Below, piece by piece: positions 29,116 to 35,789 of a stretch of 38,646 bases of DNA. This stretch comes from a virus, in the IMG/VR virus record IMGVR_UViG_3300025324_000006, positions 1 through 38,646 of that record; one strand, written 5' to 3'. The notes below the pieces were generated by a model. It ran no database searches, was not told the origin of the DNA, and saw nothing but the letters and a program-made list of their open reading frames with translations. The position numbers were made by a program, and so were the translations under genes. Position 1 is the stretch's first letter. Every line of letters starts with the position of its first letter.

Positions 29116-29712
29116 TCAGTTCTCCTTGTCGTCGATTCTGGTCAAGGCGACGGAGAGGTCCACCATGAGTTCCATGGGGACGACGACGTTGCCGTCGATG
29201 GGTTTGCCGGCGGCGTAGACGGCGCGGGCGGCTTTGATGATGCGGGCCTTGCGGTCGCTCCTGCTCGGCGCCATGATGGGCTCCAGGAAGCCCTCCAGCC
29301 ACGCCTGCGCGTTCTCGGTGGCCTCGTAGGGGTGCGCGTTGCGCCCGGTGATGCCGCAGGCTCGTGTCTTGCCGTAGCGGATGAGTCCTGCGCGGCGGAG
29401 GTGGTTCTGGACGCTTGCGATGGCGTGGTAGTCCAGGCACTCGCTGGGCTTCACGTTGAGGGGCAGCCAGGCAGCGAGTTCCCTGCCCGTCGCAGGCTCA
29501 CTTTGAGCCATGACGGCACGCAAGAGGACCTTGCCCCGGCTCTCCATCTTGCCGCTGGCGACGTCATCATGGTAGGATTCCAGACTCGTCGAGCGAGGAC
29601 CCCCCCGTACCATTTCCGATGGAACTCGGGACTTGCCCTTTGGGGACTCGTCGCTTTCGCTCCTCGTTTTTACCATTGGACTCGTCATGCTCTGCGTGGT
29701 CATGGCTGGCAC
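29116..29712 (-). CDS. Putative winged-helix protein, 198 residues
   Basis: The frame opens at GTG 29712 or ATG 29703. The first 60 residues are Ser/Lys-rich and disordered. The centre GKVLLRAVMAQSEPATGRELAAWL and HAIASVQNHLRRAGLIRYGKTRACGITGRNAHPYEATENAQAWLEG forms helix-turn-helix plus wing, as in phage regulators or replication-initiation-like proteins. The C-terminus (ARIIKAARAVYAAGKPIDGNVVVPMELM) is helical. It is a candidate DNA-binding regulator at the head of the nuclease genes. AATACGTGCC just before the start partly resembles the shared leader element. Confidence 0.6.
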   Translation of the reverse strand: MPAMTTQSMTSPMVKTRSESDESPKGKSRVPSEMVRGGPRSTSLESYHDDVASGKMESRGKVLLRAVMAQSEPATGRELAAWLPLNVKPSECLDYHAIASVQNHLRRAGLIRYGKTRACGITGRNAHPYEATENAQAWLEGFLEPIMAPSRSDRKARIIKAARAVYAAGKPIDGNVVVPMELMVDLSVALTRIDDKEN

Positions 29713-29761
29713 GTATTTGAAACATTCTGCGTTTCACTTCTGAAGAAGAAATGCAAACAAG

Positions 29762-30004
29762 TCACCCATCACTGATATGAGTTCCATCGGCAGGAAGGGG
29801 GTCTGGGTCATCGAGCGTCCGCTCTCCTTGCCTGGGAGCCTTCGGACGCAGGTAGGGAAGGACCAGCAGCACCGGGCAACCCTCCCCATGGCCCGTGACC
29901 GGCTTGGCGGGGGAGCAGAACTCACAGAAGAAGCGCGCGCCGTCGCGTTCCACGAGGCGGTCGACGGCGGCCTCGGCGAAGGCGACGAGGTCGTCCCTCG
30001 TCAT
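29762..30004 (-). CDS. Small acidic protein, 80 residues; unknown
   Basis: ATG 30004 overlaps the stop of the ribbon-helix-helix gene (ATGA). The sequence has a helix DDLVAFAEAAVDRLVERDG, FCEFCSPAKPVTGHGEGCPV with C..C and C, and an acidic end DPDPLPADGTHISDG. The C..C...H..C arrangement may bind zinc. Nothing else is recognisable. The 50 bp after its stop hold an AT-rich stretch and the start of the next gene. Confidence 0.6.
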   Translation of the reverse strand: MTRDDLVAFAEAAVDRLVERDGARFFCEFCSPAKPVTGHGEGCPVLLVLPYLRPKAPRQGERTLDDPDPLPADGTHISDG

Positions 30005-30138
30005 GGCCTCTCCAATAGCAGCCGCAGGGCATGGCGCACGAGGTCGCCACGGTCGAGGAACATGTGGGCCTCGATGAGGGCGTCCATTTGTTGTACTAGG
30101 TTGCGTGGCAGGGTCAGCCTCAGCAGGTCGCCAGTCAT
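30001..30138 (-). CDS. Ribbon-helix-helix (CopG-like) DNA-binding micro-protein, 45 residues
   Basis: The frame encodes MTGDLLRLTLPRNLVQQMDA then LIEAHMFLDRGDLVRHALRL and LLERP. Residues 4-11 form the alternating strand (LLRLTLP), followed by a helix, the turn FLDRGD and a second helix (LVRHALRLLLE): a complete ribbon-helix-helix domain. Such dimers repress promoters by inserting the strand into the major groove. It is ATGA-coupled on both sides. A candidate repressor for the shared leader elements (inference). Confidence 0.75.
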   Translation of the reverse strand: MTGDLLRLTLPRNLVQQMDALIEAHMFLDRGDLVRHALRLLLERP

Positions 30139-30377
30139 GTGCCACACTCGTAGGCGGCCTGCGCGTTCTCGGCTCTGGCCTCGTCACACGGGTCACACCG
30201 GCAGTCGTCCGAGCAGTCCTCCGGGTCCCTGCCGCACGACTCACACTCGGGCGCGTCCGGCGAGTTGGGGCAGTTCCCGTCGTGGCGGCACCCAATGGGG
30301 CAGGCATTGAGGTCCCGTTCGAGGCGGGCTTCGCGGGCAGCGTCCCGGATGGCCTCGGTCGTGTTGGTGTGCTGCAT
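30135..30377 (-). CDS. Cys-rich zinc protein, 80 residues, with hairpin leader
   Basis: ATG 30377 is preceded by the hairpin at 30390-30403 and ACACACC. After a helical start (TEAIRDAAREARLERDLNA) it has CPIGCRHDGNCPNSPDAPEC, ESCGRDPEDCSDDCRCDPCDEA, with nine Cys plus His, enough for two or three zinc sites. The acid-rich linker is unusual for a DNA-binding protein. Its stop overlaps the ribbon-helix-helix ATG. Function is unknown. A protein-interaction role is possible. Confidence 0.65.
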   Translation of the reverse strand: MQHTNTTEAIRDAAREARLERDLNACPIGCRHDGNCPNSPDAPECESCGRDPEDCSDDCRCDPCDEARAENAQAAYECGT

Positions 30378-30389
30378 GGTGTGTCTCGT

Positions 30390-30403
30390 TGCCCTTGCGG
30401 GCA
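30390..30403 (-). promoter_or_regulatory. Leader hairpin TGCCC-GCAA-GGGCA
   Basis: A 5-bp stem with GCAA tetraloop in the 5' region of the Cys-rich gene, followed by ACGAGACACACC and the ATG. The stem sequence differs from the one at 21107-21120 but loop and spacing match, which suggests selection for the structure rather than the sequence. No AT box precedes it directly. A GCCGGC repeat lies upstream. Confidence 0.55.
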
Positions 30404-30444
30404 GGACGTAGAGCCGGCGACGAGCCGGCCATGGGCCGCCGCCC

Positions 30445-30732
30445 CTACGCCAGGACCAGCGCGCGCAGGCGCGACCCATAGGCCGCGAAGTAGAGCGCCG
30501 CGAACTCGGGGCCATCGTTGTCCGGGTAGCCCATCGCCAGGACCGCCTCGTTCCAGTCGCGGGGCGTGCGGCCCTGGAACTGGAAGCCGTTGGCGTCGCA
30601 GAAGGCGGCGATGCGGCTGGGGCACGGTTCGGTGTGGCCGTAGGTCGAGGGGCCGAAGAAGTGGGCGGAGCCGTGGCGGTTCTGTCCGACGGGGCGGCCG
30701 TGGTTGCAGGCGGGGAGGGAAGCGAGGTTCAT
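30445..30732 (-). CDS. Small protein, 95 residues, with own leader; unknown
   Basis: ATG 30732 follows leader copy D. The sequence begins MNLASLPACNHGRPVGQNRH, then FGPSTYGHTEPCPSRIAAFCDANGFQFQGRTPRDWNEAVLAMGYPDNDGPEFAALYFAAYGSRLRALVLA. Two or three Cys with His in the N-terminal half could bind metal. The C-terminal half is helical. I recognise no family. It starts a transcript that includes the small Cys-rich and ribbon-helix-helix genes. Confidence 0.6.
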   Translation of the reverse strand: MNLASLPACNHGRPVGQNRHGSAHFFGPSTYGHTEPCPSRIAAFCDANGFQFQGRTPRDWNEAVLAMGYPDNDGPEFAALYFAAYGSRLRALVLA

Positions 30733-30748
30733 GGCGTGTGTCTCCAAA

Positions 30749-30776
30749 CCCCCTATTGGCGTGGCAAGTATCTCTA
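30749..30776 (-). promoter_or_regulatory. Promoter/leader element, copy D
   Basis: On the minus strand CTAGAGATAC is followed by TTGCCACGCC, AATAGGGGGT, TTGGAGACACACGCC and ATG 30732. Bases 30749-30771 (23 bp) equal 15682-15704. The AT box lies at the very end of the upstream gene (stop at 30774). Confidence 0.65.
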
Positions 30777-31019
30777 GTTGCCGCGCTGCGCTGGGGCTAC
30801 CGTATAAAGGATGTTTGGCCTCCCCCGGCCACTGACGCTCGGACGCTTGCCTACCACGACCAACCGCCCCCGCAGGCGGTCCCGCATCGTGTTCTCCTGC
30901 CCCGGCGTGATGAGGCCCTCGTTGATGAGGTCCTTGAAGGACGCCGGAGGATAAGACCTGAACCGTTTTATGACCGTGCGCTCGATGGCGTCCACATCGG
31001 AGAGATTGCGCTTGGTCAT
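30774..31019 (-). CDS. Small protein, possible winged helix, 81 residues
   Basis: ATG 31019 overlaps the previous stop (ATGA). The sequence has DVDAIERTVIKRFRSYPPASFKDLINEGLITPGQENTMRDRLRGRLVVVGKRPSVSGRGRPNILYTV. The pattern of helix, helix, and a final GR.NILYTV strand resembles a small winged-helix module in which the wing ends with an aromatic strand. It may regulate the next promoter (copy D) into which its stop runs. No named family. Confidence 0.5.
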   Translation of the reverse strand: MTKRNLSDVDAIERTVIKRFRSYPPASFKDLINEGLITPGQENTMRDRLRGRLVVVGKRPSVSGRGRPNILYTVAPAQRGN

Positions 31020-31495
31020 GGCACGACTCCGCCGTTGTCCGGCATCAGCGAGTCAGGCAACCAGCCCTCGGCGCGGCTGACGTTCATGTCAATCGTCAAC
31101 GGCATCTCTGGAGTGGCGACGAACTGGTAGGCGTGGCCGCACCCGACGCCATCAGCCAGGTGATAGGACCGGACAAGTCGGTCACCATCGCGCAGGTCGA
31201 AGCCGATGACGTGCGAGCGCTTCATGGTGCGCACCTCGCGCCGAGCCTCGTCGCGCGCCTGCTCCAGCGCGGCCCCAGCAGCAACGAGTTCCTTTTCCCG
31301 CTGGGCGACCTGGTCGAAGGTTGCCCGGACAAGGCGCCGCCCACTGGTGACCTCCAGCACCACGGCCGCGAAGGCCACGGGGGAAACGTTGTGCGCGTAG
31401 AGGATGACGTGCAGGCCCGTCGTGCAGGCTGGTTTTGGCGTCACAAGCGGAGGGGTAGTCGGTGGCGCCTCCCTGTAGAGGATGCTGAACTTCAT
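31016..31495 (-). CDS. Accessory protein, 159 residues; unknown
   Basis: ATG 31495 follows the nuclease stop by one base (TGACATG). The N-terminus has a beta-rich block (MKFSILYREAP, TGLHVILYAHNVSPVAFAAVVLEVTSGRRLVRATFDQVAQREKEL), then a long helix with Arg/Glu (AGAALEQARDEARREVRTMKRSHVIGFDL) and DGVGCGHAYQFVATPEMPLTIDMN. It follows the PD-(D/E)XK nuclease and may act with it. I cannot assign a family. Confidence 0.6.
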   Translation of the reverse strand: MKFSILYREAPPTTPPLVTPKPACTTGLHVILYAHNVSPVAFAAVVLEVTSGRRLVRATFDQVAQREKELVAAGAALEQARDEARREVRTMKRSHVIGFDLRDGDRLVRSYHLADGVGCGHAYQFVATPEMPLTIDMNVSRAEGWLPDSLMPDNGGVVP

Positions 31496-31496
31496 G

Positions 31497-32666
31497 TCAC
31501 ACCGCCGGGATGCCGGCCTTGGCGAGCGCCTCGGCCTCTGCGAACGTCGCGGTCGTGATGAGGACCTTCTCGGCCTTCGGCTTCTTGGGGCCACCGTAGA
31601 CGCGCAGGCTCACGCTGTCCTCGACGGTGAAGTGCCGGATGCCACCCTTGGTCGCTTGCAGGACGACGCGGTAGGGCGAGCCGTCATCGCACGGAACCGT
31701 CGCCTCCTCGACGCCCTTGACGCGCAGGTAAGTCTCCAAGGCCGCCTTGGCCGCGTCGTGCGCCTCCCCCGCCTGCTTCTTCGCCGCCGCCAGGACGCGC
31801 TCCTCCGCGACCATCTGGACGAACTCGGTGTCCGACAGGACCGGGATGGCGCCCTTGAGGTCGAACTCCCCCAGGCCCTTCCCCTTCACGGCGTCCCACT
31901 CGACGGTGCCGACGTCCGGGTCCTTGGCCTGGATGCCACGCACGACGACGGCCGCCTTCTCCAAGCGACCCTGGAGGGCCTTGGCGAGGAAGCCGCGGTC
32001 CACGGGGAACGCCTGCTCGCGCTTCTCCGCCACGAAGGGCTGGATGCAGACGACGACCTGCGCAGGCTCCAAGCGGTCGGGGAGCGCCCAGGTGCGGCGG
32101 CGCGGGTCCTCCTCGTCCAGCCACTCGGCCGGCGCGAGGACGCGGACGCCGGCGTCGTGCATCTGGACGAGCATGGCGAGGTAGAGAAGGCCCTGGCGGT
32201 AGTAGACCTCGACCTTCGCGTCGCCCGGCTCGAACATGGGCGCCTTGTTCTCGAACACGGCGGCGTAGTGGACCGCCTCGCTGTTTGTCGGGGTCCACCG
32301 CCACGCGGCGGCGTCCTCGCGGTGGATGCCGATGCCGTCGGGGTGGCCGTCGAGCGTCCACGAGCGGGGGTCGTCCTCGGCGCGCTTGGTGCCGGGGATG
32401 GCGACCACGAGGGTCGGCTCCTGGCACCGGATGGCGGCGAGGTTGATGGCGGCCTTGGCGTTGCCGTCCTCGCCGTAGTGGGCCTCGCGGGGGTCGCGCG
32501 GCTCGTCGCGCAGGACCTCCTCGATGAGGTCGCGGGCGGTGCGCTGGATGAGACGGCTGGCTGAGATGAAGCGGCCCCGGAGCATGGAGGGGTGGGCGTT
32601 GCCGCCGACCTTGCGGTCGCGCACGAGGGCGAGGCTGGCGTAGAGGACCTGGGTGGGTGTAGGCAT
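31497..32666 (-). CDS. PD-(D/E)XK superfamily nuclease (RecB/YqaJ-like)
   Basis: A 389-residue protein. The core shows LDGHPDGIGI (residues 105-114, Asp110), AVFENKAPM (136-144, Glu139-x-Lys141) and YYRQGLLYLAMLVQ (155-168, Gln158): the conserved Asp, Glu-x-Lys and Gln of the RecB/lambda-exonuclease-like fold. It would digest DNA ends for recombination or concatemer handling. N-terminal 50 residues are helical (FISASRLIQRTARDLIEEVL). The C-terminus has a long helix and a beta block. ATG 32666 is preceded by AGAGG and a weak leader copy. GTG 32672 is an alternative start. Confidence 0.8.
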   Translation of the reverse strand: MPTPTQVLYASLALVRDRKVGGNAHPSMLRGRFISASRLIQRTARDLIEEVLRDEPRDPREAHYGEDGNAKAAINLAAIRCQEPTLVVAIPGTKRAEDDPRSWTLDGHPDGIGIHREDAAAWRWTPTNSEAVHYAAVFENKAPMFEPGDAKVEVYYRQGLLYLAMLVQMHDAGVRVLAPAEWLDEEDPRRRTWALPDRLEPAQVVVCIQPFVAEKREQAFPVDRGFLAKALQGRLEKAAVVVRGIQAKDPDVGTVEWDAVKGKGLGEFDLKGAIPVLSDTEFVQMVAEERVLAAAKKQAGEAHDAAKAALETYLRVKGVEEATVPCDDGSPYRVVLQATKGGIRHFTVEDSVSLRVYGGPKKPKAEKVLITTATFAEAEALAKAGIPAV

Positions 32667-32684
32667 GGGCACCTCTGGTTAGGT

Positions 32685-32698
32685 GGCGTGTCTATTAG
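32685..32698 (-). promoter_or_regulatory. Promoter/leader element, weaker copy F
   Basis: On the minus strand CTAATAGACACGCC (32685-32698) shares the GGCGTG core (one mismatch to GGCGTGGC) next to an AT-rich box, followed by ACCTAACCAGAGGTGCCC and the nuclease ATG. It sits in a 47-bp gap. Match to the other copies is partial. Confidence 0.45.
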
Positions 32699-32713
32699 AA
32701 GCCTTTCCACGCC

Positions 32714-32956
32714 TCAACGGGTGAAGGCAGCCTCGACGTCCACGAGCGTCTCCTTGACGGCCTTGACCATCCCCGGCAACTGCAAGAGGTCCGAGAGGAC
32801 GAAGCCCAACTTATCCTCTGGGATGGCGCGGAAGGCGTCCACCGCGAGCGGCCCGAGCGCGCCCTGGTCAAGGTCGAGCGCGACGCGCACCCGGCCACGC
32901 TCGATGGCTGCGCCGACGCTGACCTCTTGGGCCTGGACGACGAGGTTGGCGCTCAT
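32714..32956 (-). CDS. Small protein, 80 residues, unknown
   Basis: ATG 32956 overlaps the upstream stop. Sequence: NLVVQAQEVSVGAAIERGRVRVALDLDQGALGPLAVDAFRAIPEDKLGFVLSDLLQLPGMVKAVKETLVDVEAAF. It has strand, helix, strand and helix blocks with regular hydrophobics, like a small alpha/beta or annealing-associated protein. It precedes the nuclease gene, so it might take part in recombination (inference). No family is recognised. Confidence 0.6.
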   Translation of the reverse strand: MSANLVVQAQEVSVGAAIERGRVRVALDLDQGALGPLAVDAFRAIPEDKLGFVLSDLLQLPGMVKAVKETLVDVEAAFTR

Positions 32957-33342
32957 GCCGGAGCCCCCTTGGCAGAGAGGCGGGCCTTGAGTTCCTGGGT
33001 GAGGTCGTAGGCTTCCGCGCGCGTGCGCGGGGGATTGGCTTGGATGCCGATGCCGTGGTGAGCGCAGCGTTCCATGATGGTCTGGAGTTCCCGGCGTTGC
33101 TCTCCGGTGGGCCGCTCGTTCGAGTTCTCGGCCTTGGCCGCTTTGACGGCTTGCTCGGGCACCCCGCTCACCCAGGCGAGCGCGAGGCCAGCGCGGACGT
33201 CCTGCTTGAGGGCGCGCATGGCAGAGGCCAGGTCCTCGCCCGGCTCCAACTCGCCCGTCAACTGGACCTCCCACATGTCGCTCCCGAACTTCGGAACGCC
33301 TCGCTTCTCGGCTCCCTTGAGGGAGATGGTGTGGATGCGCAT
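32953..33342 (-). CDS. Accessory protein, 129 residues, with a DUF3072-like end
   Basis: ATG 33342 begins MRIHTISLKGAEKRGVPKFG then DMWEVQLTGELEPGEDLASAMRALKQDVRAGLALAWVSG. The last 50 residues (RPTGEQRRELQTIMERCAHHGIGIQANPPRTRAEAYDLTQELKARLS) resemble the DUF3072/UBA-like module (T..Q...L..L........LT.AEA...I..L), often appended to phage nucleases and regulators. It is ATGA-coupled to the next gene and lies upstream of the nuclease. A recombination partner is plausible but unproven. Confidence 0.6.
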   Translation of the reverse strand: MRIHTISLKGAEKRGVPKFGSDMWEVQLTGELEPGEDLASAMRALKQDVRAGLALAWVSGVPEQAVKAAKAENSNERPTGEQRRELQTIMERCAHHGIGIQANPPRTRAEAYDLTQELKARLSAKGAPA

Positions 33343-33344
33343 GG

Positions 33345-33572
33345 CTACGCCTCGATAGTGACCGTCGAGTGCGTGGCGACGAGGGCAAGGATGTTCATGC
33401 CGGCGGACGTGGGGATGCGTCCGACGTCACGGCAAACCTCGCATGGCGGGGCATACTCGGAGGCCTTGGTGCCACCGCATTCGGGGCATGGTCTTTCCAT
33501 GGGGATGCAGTCGCCGTTGGGCAGGTCAAGTTTGCTCCATGGGCGGTTAGCGTTGAGTTGTCTGCCGGGCAT
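33345..33572 (-). CDS. Zinc-ribbon protein, 75 residues, with own leader
   Basis: ATG 33572 follows leader copy E. After a basic start it has PCPECGGTKASEYAPPCEVCRDVGRIP, where CPEC and CEVC make a ribbon like the DnaJ-type CxxCGG module. The C-terminus (GMNILALVATHSTVTIEA) is a strand. It heads the transcript of the recombination genes. Role unknown, but it could be a nucleic-acid-binding regulator. Confidence 0.65.
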   Translation of the reverse strand: MPGRQLNANRPWSKLDLPNGDCIPMERPCPECGGTKASEYAPPCEVCRDVGRIPTSAGMNILALVATHSTVTIEA

Positions 33573-33586
33573 GGCAAACCCTAGAA

Positions 33587-33609
33587 GGCGTGGCAAAGTC
33601 TTATACTTA
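33587..33609 (-). promoter_or_regulatory. Promoter/leader element, copy E
   Basis: On the minus strand TAAGTATAAG (33600-33609) is followed by ACTTTGCCACGCC (GCCACGCC at 33587-33594), TTCTAGGGTTTGCC and ATG 33572. It occupies the short gap between the membrane-protein cluster and the recombination genes and likely begins their transcript. Confidence 0.65.
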
Positions 33610-33631
33610 CCGGGGAGGCTGGTGAATGTGG

Positions 33632-33937
33632 CTACGCCTGCGACCGGATGGAGTAGCCGCCAGCCGCTCCCCCCAGCAGAGCCACGCCATCGACCGGGCC
33701 CATGCCGGGGACGAAGCCGAAGGATGCCCCGACTGCGACAATCACAATCGCAACCGCCACGAGCATCGGCCCAAAGCGTTGCAATGGAATCACGCGGCGG
33801 CCGGCATCATCATGTGCCGCGACGCTGAGCGCACGAAGCAGAGGCTGAGTCACGCTACTGGAAGGAACCCCCTTGGTCTTAGGGTTATCGCTTTCCATGG
33901 TGGCGCTTGTGGGGGTGCCCGTACTTGATTCGGTCAT
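33632..33937 (-). CDS. Small membrane protein, 101 residues, possible holin or egress factor
   Basis: ATG 33937 begins a Ser/Thr-rich hydrophilic N-terminus of about 50 residues. A transmembrane helix follows at about residues 56-76 (FGPMLVAVAIVIVAVGASFG), then a short Gly/Ala hydrophobic turn (82-94) and RSQA. It lies next to a second membrane protein, as lysis or egress genes do, but no motif of a holin is certain. It overlaps the neighbouring gene by about 50 bp in another frame. Confidence 0.6.
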   Translation of the reverse strand: MTESSTGTPTSATMESDNPKTKGVPSSSVTQPLLRALSVAAHDDAGRRVIPLQRFGPMLVAVAIVIVAVGASFGFVPGMGPVDGVALLGGAAGGYSIRSQA

Positions 33938-34211
33938 CTTGCCGGCGACGCCAGGCATCCAGCCAAACGTCCAGGAACCCGAAGAACTTCAGGATGACAA
34001 GTCCCCCCGCTACGACGCCGAGGATGGCTGCGGCAATTACCGGGATTACGAAATCGCCGGCTGGCGTCTCCACGATTGGGTCCGGCGGCTTCGGGGTAGA
34101 GCATTGCGGGAGGTCCGGGCGCACCTCGCAGGGGTCCATTTGGGCGTGGGTGCTTAACGCGACGGCAAGGATGAAGCCGGCTGCGAGAATGAGTAATCGC
34201 ACTCCGGACAT
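33885..34211 (-). CDS. Secreted/anchored membrane protein, 108 residues
   Basis: ATG 34211 starts a signal-like sequence MSGVRLLILAAGFILAVALS with cleavage plausible after THA (residue 23). A Pro-rich outer segment with two Cys (28, 37) follows, then a transmembrane helix at about 54-77 (FVIPVIAAAILGVVAGGLVI) and a strongly basic C-terminus (DAWRRRQDDRIKYGHPHKRHHGKR). The layout suits a small membrane anchor with a cytoplasmic tail. It may pair with the protein at 33632 for exit. The function is not known. Confidence 0.65.
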   Translation of the reverse strand: MSGVRLLILAAGFILAVALSTHAQMDPCEVRPDLPQCSTPKPPDPIVETPAGDFVIPVIAAAILGVVAGGLVILKFFGFLDVWLDAWRRRQDDRIKYGHPHKRHHGKR

Positions 34212-34288
34212 ACGGCGTGGACGGCGCCGTACCGCTTGGTTGTTGCGTTGCAGCGCGGACACTTCAGGAGCACGACTGGTTGTTTCAT
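34154..34288 (-). CDS. Zinc-ribbon micro-protein, 44 residues
   Basis: The frame encodes MKQPVVLLKCPRCNATTKRY and continues GAVHAVCPECDYSFSQ. CPRC and CPEC at spacing 17 form a standard zinc ribbon of the kind seen in TFB, TFS and many small archaeal and phage proteins. ATG 34288 overlaps the stop of the 221-residue gene, and its end overlaps the start of the secreted protein gene in another frame. Three overlapping frames here are all plausible. Confidence 0.65.
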   Translation of the reverse strand: MKQPVVLLKCPRCNATTKRYGAVHAVCPECDYSFSQPASSLPSR

Positions 34289-34950
34289 GCCCAAGTGAAG
34301 ACTGAGCGGTACTCGATGCTGAGGGGGACGGCGGTGTTGATGGTGAACTCCGTGAAGTCGCCATCCGTCGAGGAGAGGCGAGAATACATCGGCGTCCCGC
34401 CTGACAAATTGGCGGCCACGCGAATCTCAATTTCCTTGACCAAGAGGGCCGCTATGGCGCCGGCATTCCAGGTGCAAGTGAGTTTGGCTCGGAATACTCC
34501 GCTGGATGGATTGTCGCTGGTGGCAGAATTACTGTTGGGTGCGGTTGCGCTGGGCGTCACGAGCGCCGTCGTCGCGACGCCCGTGCTCCCGGCGCCCGTG
34601 CCCACGCGCATGGACGAAAAATTAGTTTGAGCGACCAGGCCTTGGGTCACATCCCTGTAATACTGGTAAACCTGTCCGACAATCTTGTTGCGGGCGATGA
34701 AGTGGAACTTCCCACACCCACACGGTTTGGTCCGGTTGGGGCGGAACCGCGTCGGCGCCGCCACGCGAACCGAGCACTTACCGGGCGCGTCCTGTTTGAC
34801 TTCAGCCTCCCCCCACATCTTGACTTCCTCGCGGCCCTGCTTGTGCCGCGTGATGGGCTCGAACTTGCCCGGCTTGCCCTTCACGGGCCGCAGCAACGGG
34901 CCGTTCGTGATTGTGAGGCTCTCGGTGGGGCGGACGCTTTCACTAAACAT
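34285..34950 (-). CDS. Accessory virion protein, 221 residues, related to the protein at 37277
   Basis: N-terminal 90 residues are polar with a GKCSVR...CGCGKFHF strand pair. The C-terminal part shares a pattern with the gene at 37277-37657: RVGTGAGSTGVATTALVT... , FRAKLTCTWNAGAIAALLVKEIEIRVA, TINTAVPLSIEYRSVF. This fold is common in phage accessory structural proteins. It starts at ATG 34950, eight bases inside the preceding gene. Likely a tail-tip or fibre-associated part (inference). Confidence 0.6.
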   Translation of the reverse strand: MFSESVRPTESLTITNGPLLRPVKGKPGKFEPITRHKQGREEVKMWGEAEVKQDAPGKCSVRVAAPTRFRPNRTKPCGCGKFHFIARNKIVGQVYQYYRDVTQGLVAQTNFSSMRVGTGAGSTGVATTALVTPSATAPNSNSATSDNPSSGVFRAKLTCTWNAGAIAALLVKEIEIRVAANLSGGTPMYSRLSSTDGDFTEFTINTAVPLSIEYRSVFTWA

Positions 34951-35158
34951 TGGTGATGACCAACTCCTCTGATGGGGCTAGGCTTTCCTCAAGGGCTTGA
35001 CCATCGTTGGCAATATCGTGGTCCTCCCCTACGGCGAAGTCCTCCACGCCAGCCATGAGGCTCATGCCCGTCACGAGTTCTTCGCTGACGCTGAAGTCCT
35101 CATCAACTTGGAGTAACGCGCCCTGACTGATGGCGCCGTTCTCACACAGGGTCCCCAT
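34943..35158 (-). CDS. Small acidic protein, 71 residues, with SEE.VITN ending
   Basis: ATG 35158 begins MGTLCENGAISQGALLQVDE then DFSVSEELVTGMSLMAGVEDFAVGEDHDIANDGQALEESLAPSEELVITNV. The acidic SEEL.. segment occurs twice, and the C-terminus is shared with the preceding gene (EE...SEEHVITNT). Such short repeats could be assembly tags on tail fibre parts. The stop overlaps the next ATG. Confidence 0.65.
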   Translation of the reverse strand: MGTLCENGAISQGALLQVDEDFSVSEELVTGMSLMAGVEDFAVGEDHDIANDGQALEESLAPSEELVITNV

Positions 35159-35159
35159 C

Positions 35160-35789
35160 CTAGGTGTTCGTGATGACGTGCTCCTCTGAAATACCATCCG
35201 ATGCTGATTCCTCCAACGTATCTGACTCCCCCAGGAGGAGGACTTCCGTGAGGCCCTCAAAGTCGTCCAAGAGCGTCATGGCAGTCCCCTGGTCAAAGAG
35301 GAGGACCTCCACAGGGAACTCAACGCACCCCCCATCAATGGGAATGACTTGCCCCGTGATGTCGTTGGCGCCCCCCTCCGTGTCGTCCGGCGCGGGCTCC
35401 AGGGCTACGACGTCCAGGGCGACGGCGCCAACGCCTTCCCCGTACACGATGCCGATGCCTAGCGTCGTCAAAGAAATAGTCTTCGAGGCCGCATTGAAGT
35501 ACAATTCGTTGGGCGCATCCGGCGCCTGGAGCGTCCACGTCGCCACCCTCAGACTGGCCCTCACAGTGTGCAGTCTCGTAGCCCTAGCGGTAGCCGGACC
35601 GATGAAGCGAAACCTGAACGCGTACACGGGCAAATCACGGCCCACGACGTGCTTGCGCGCCAAGGCATGCAAGCGAGCCACTTGCTGCACGCGCACGGCC
35701 TGGTCGGCCTTCATCGTCAAGGGCTCAACGATGACCTTGACCGTCGCGGTGTCGAGGTCGCTGCCGGAGACGCGCCAGGAATCCGTCAT
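35160..35789 (-). CDS. Tail accessory protein, 209 residues, paralog of the fibre C-terminus
   Basis: Residues 3-135 (SWRVSGSDLDTATVKVIVEP..., FRFRFIGPATARAT, TLQAPDAPNELYFNAASKTI) match the last 135 residues of the next upstream protein. It is a beta-sandwich-like module that is probably the distal end of a fibre. Residues 140-209 are an added acidic region ending EESASDGISEEHVITNT, shared with the small protein at 34943. ATG 35789 overlaps the upstream stop (ATGA). Tandem duplication with new C-termini would let the virus carry alternative tips. Confidence 0.75.
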   Translation of the reverse strand: MTDSWRVSGSDLDTATVKVIVEPLTMKADQAVRVQQVARLHALARKHVVGRDLPVYAFRFRFIGPATARATRLHTVRASLRVATWTLQAPDAPNELYFNAASKTISLTTLGIGIVYGEGVGAVALDVVALEPAPDDTEGGANDITGQVIPIDGGCVEFPVEVLLFDQGTAMTLLDDFEGLTEVLLLGESDTLEESASDGISEEHVITNT

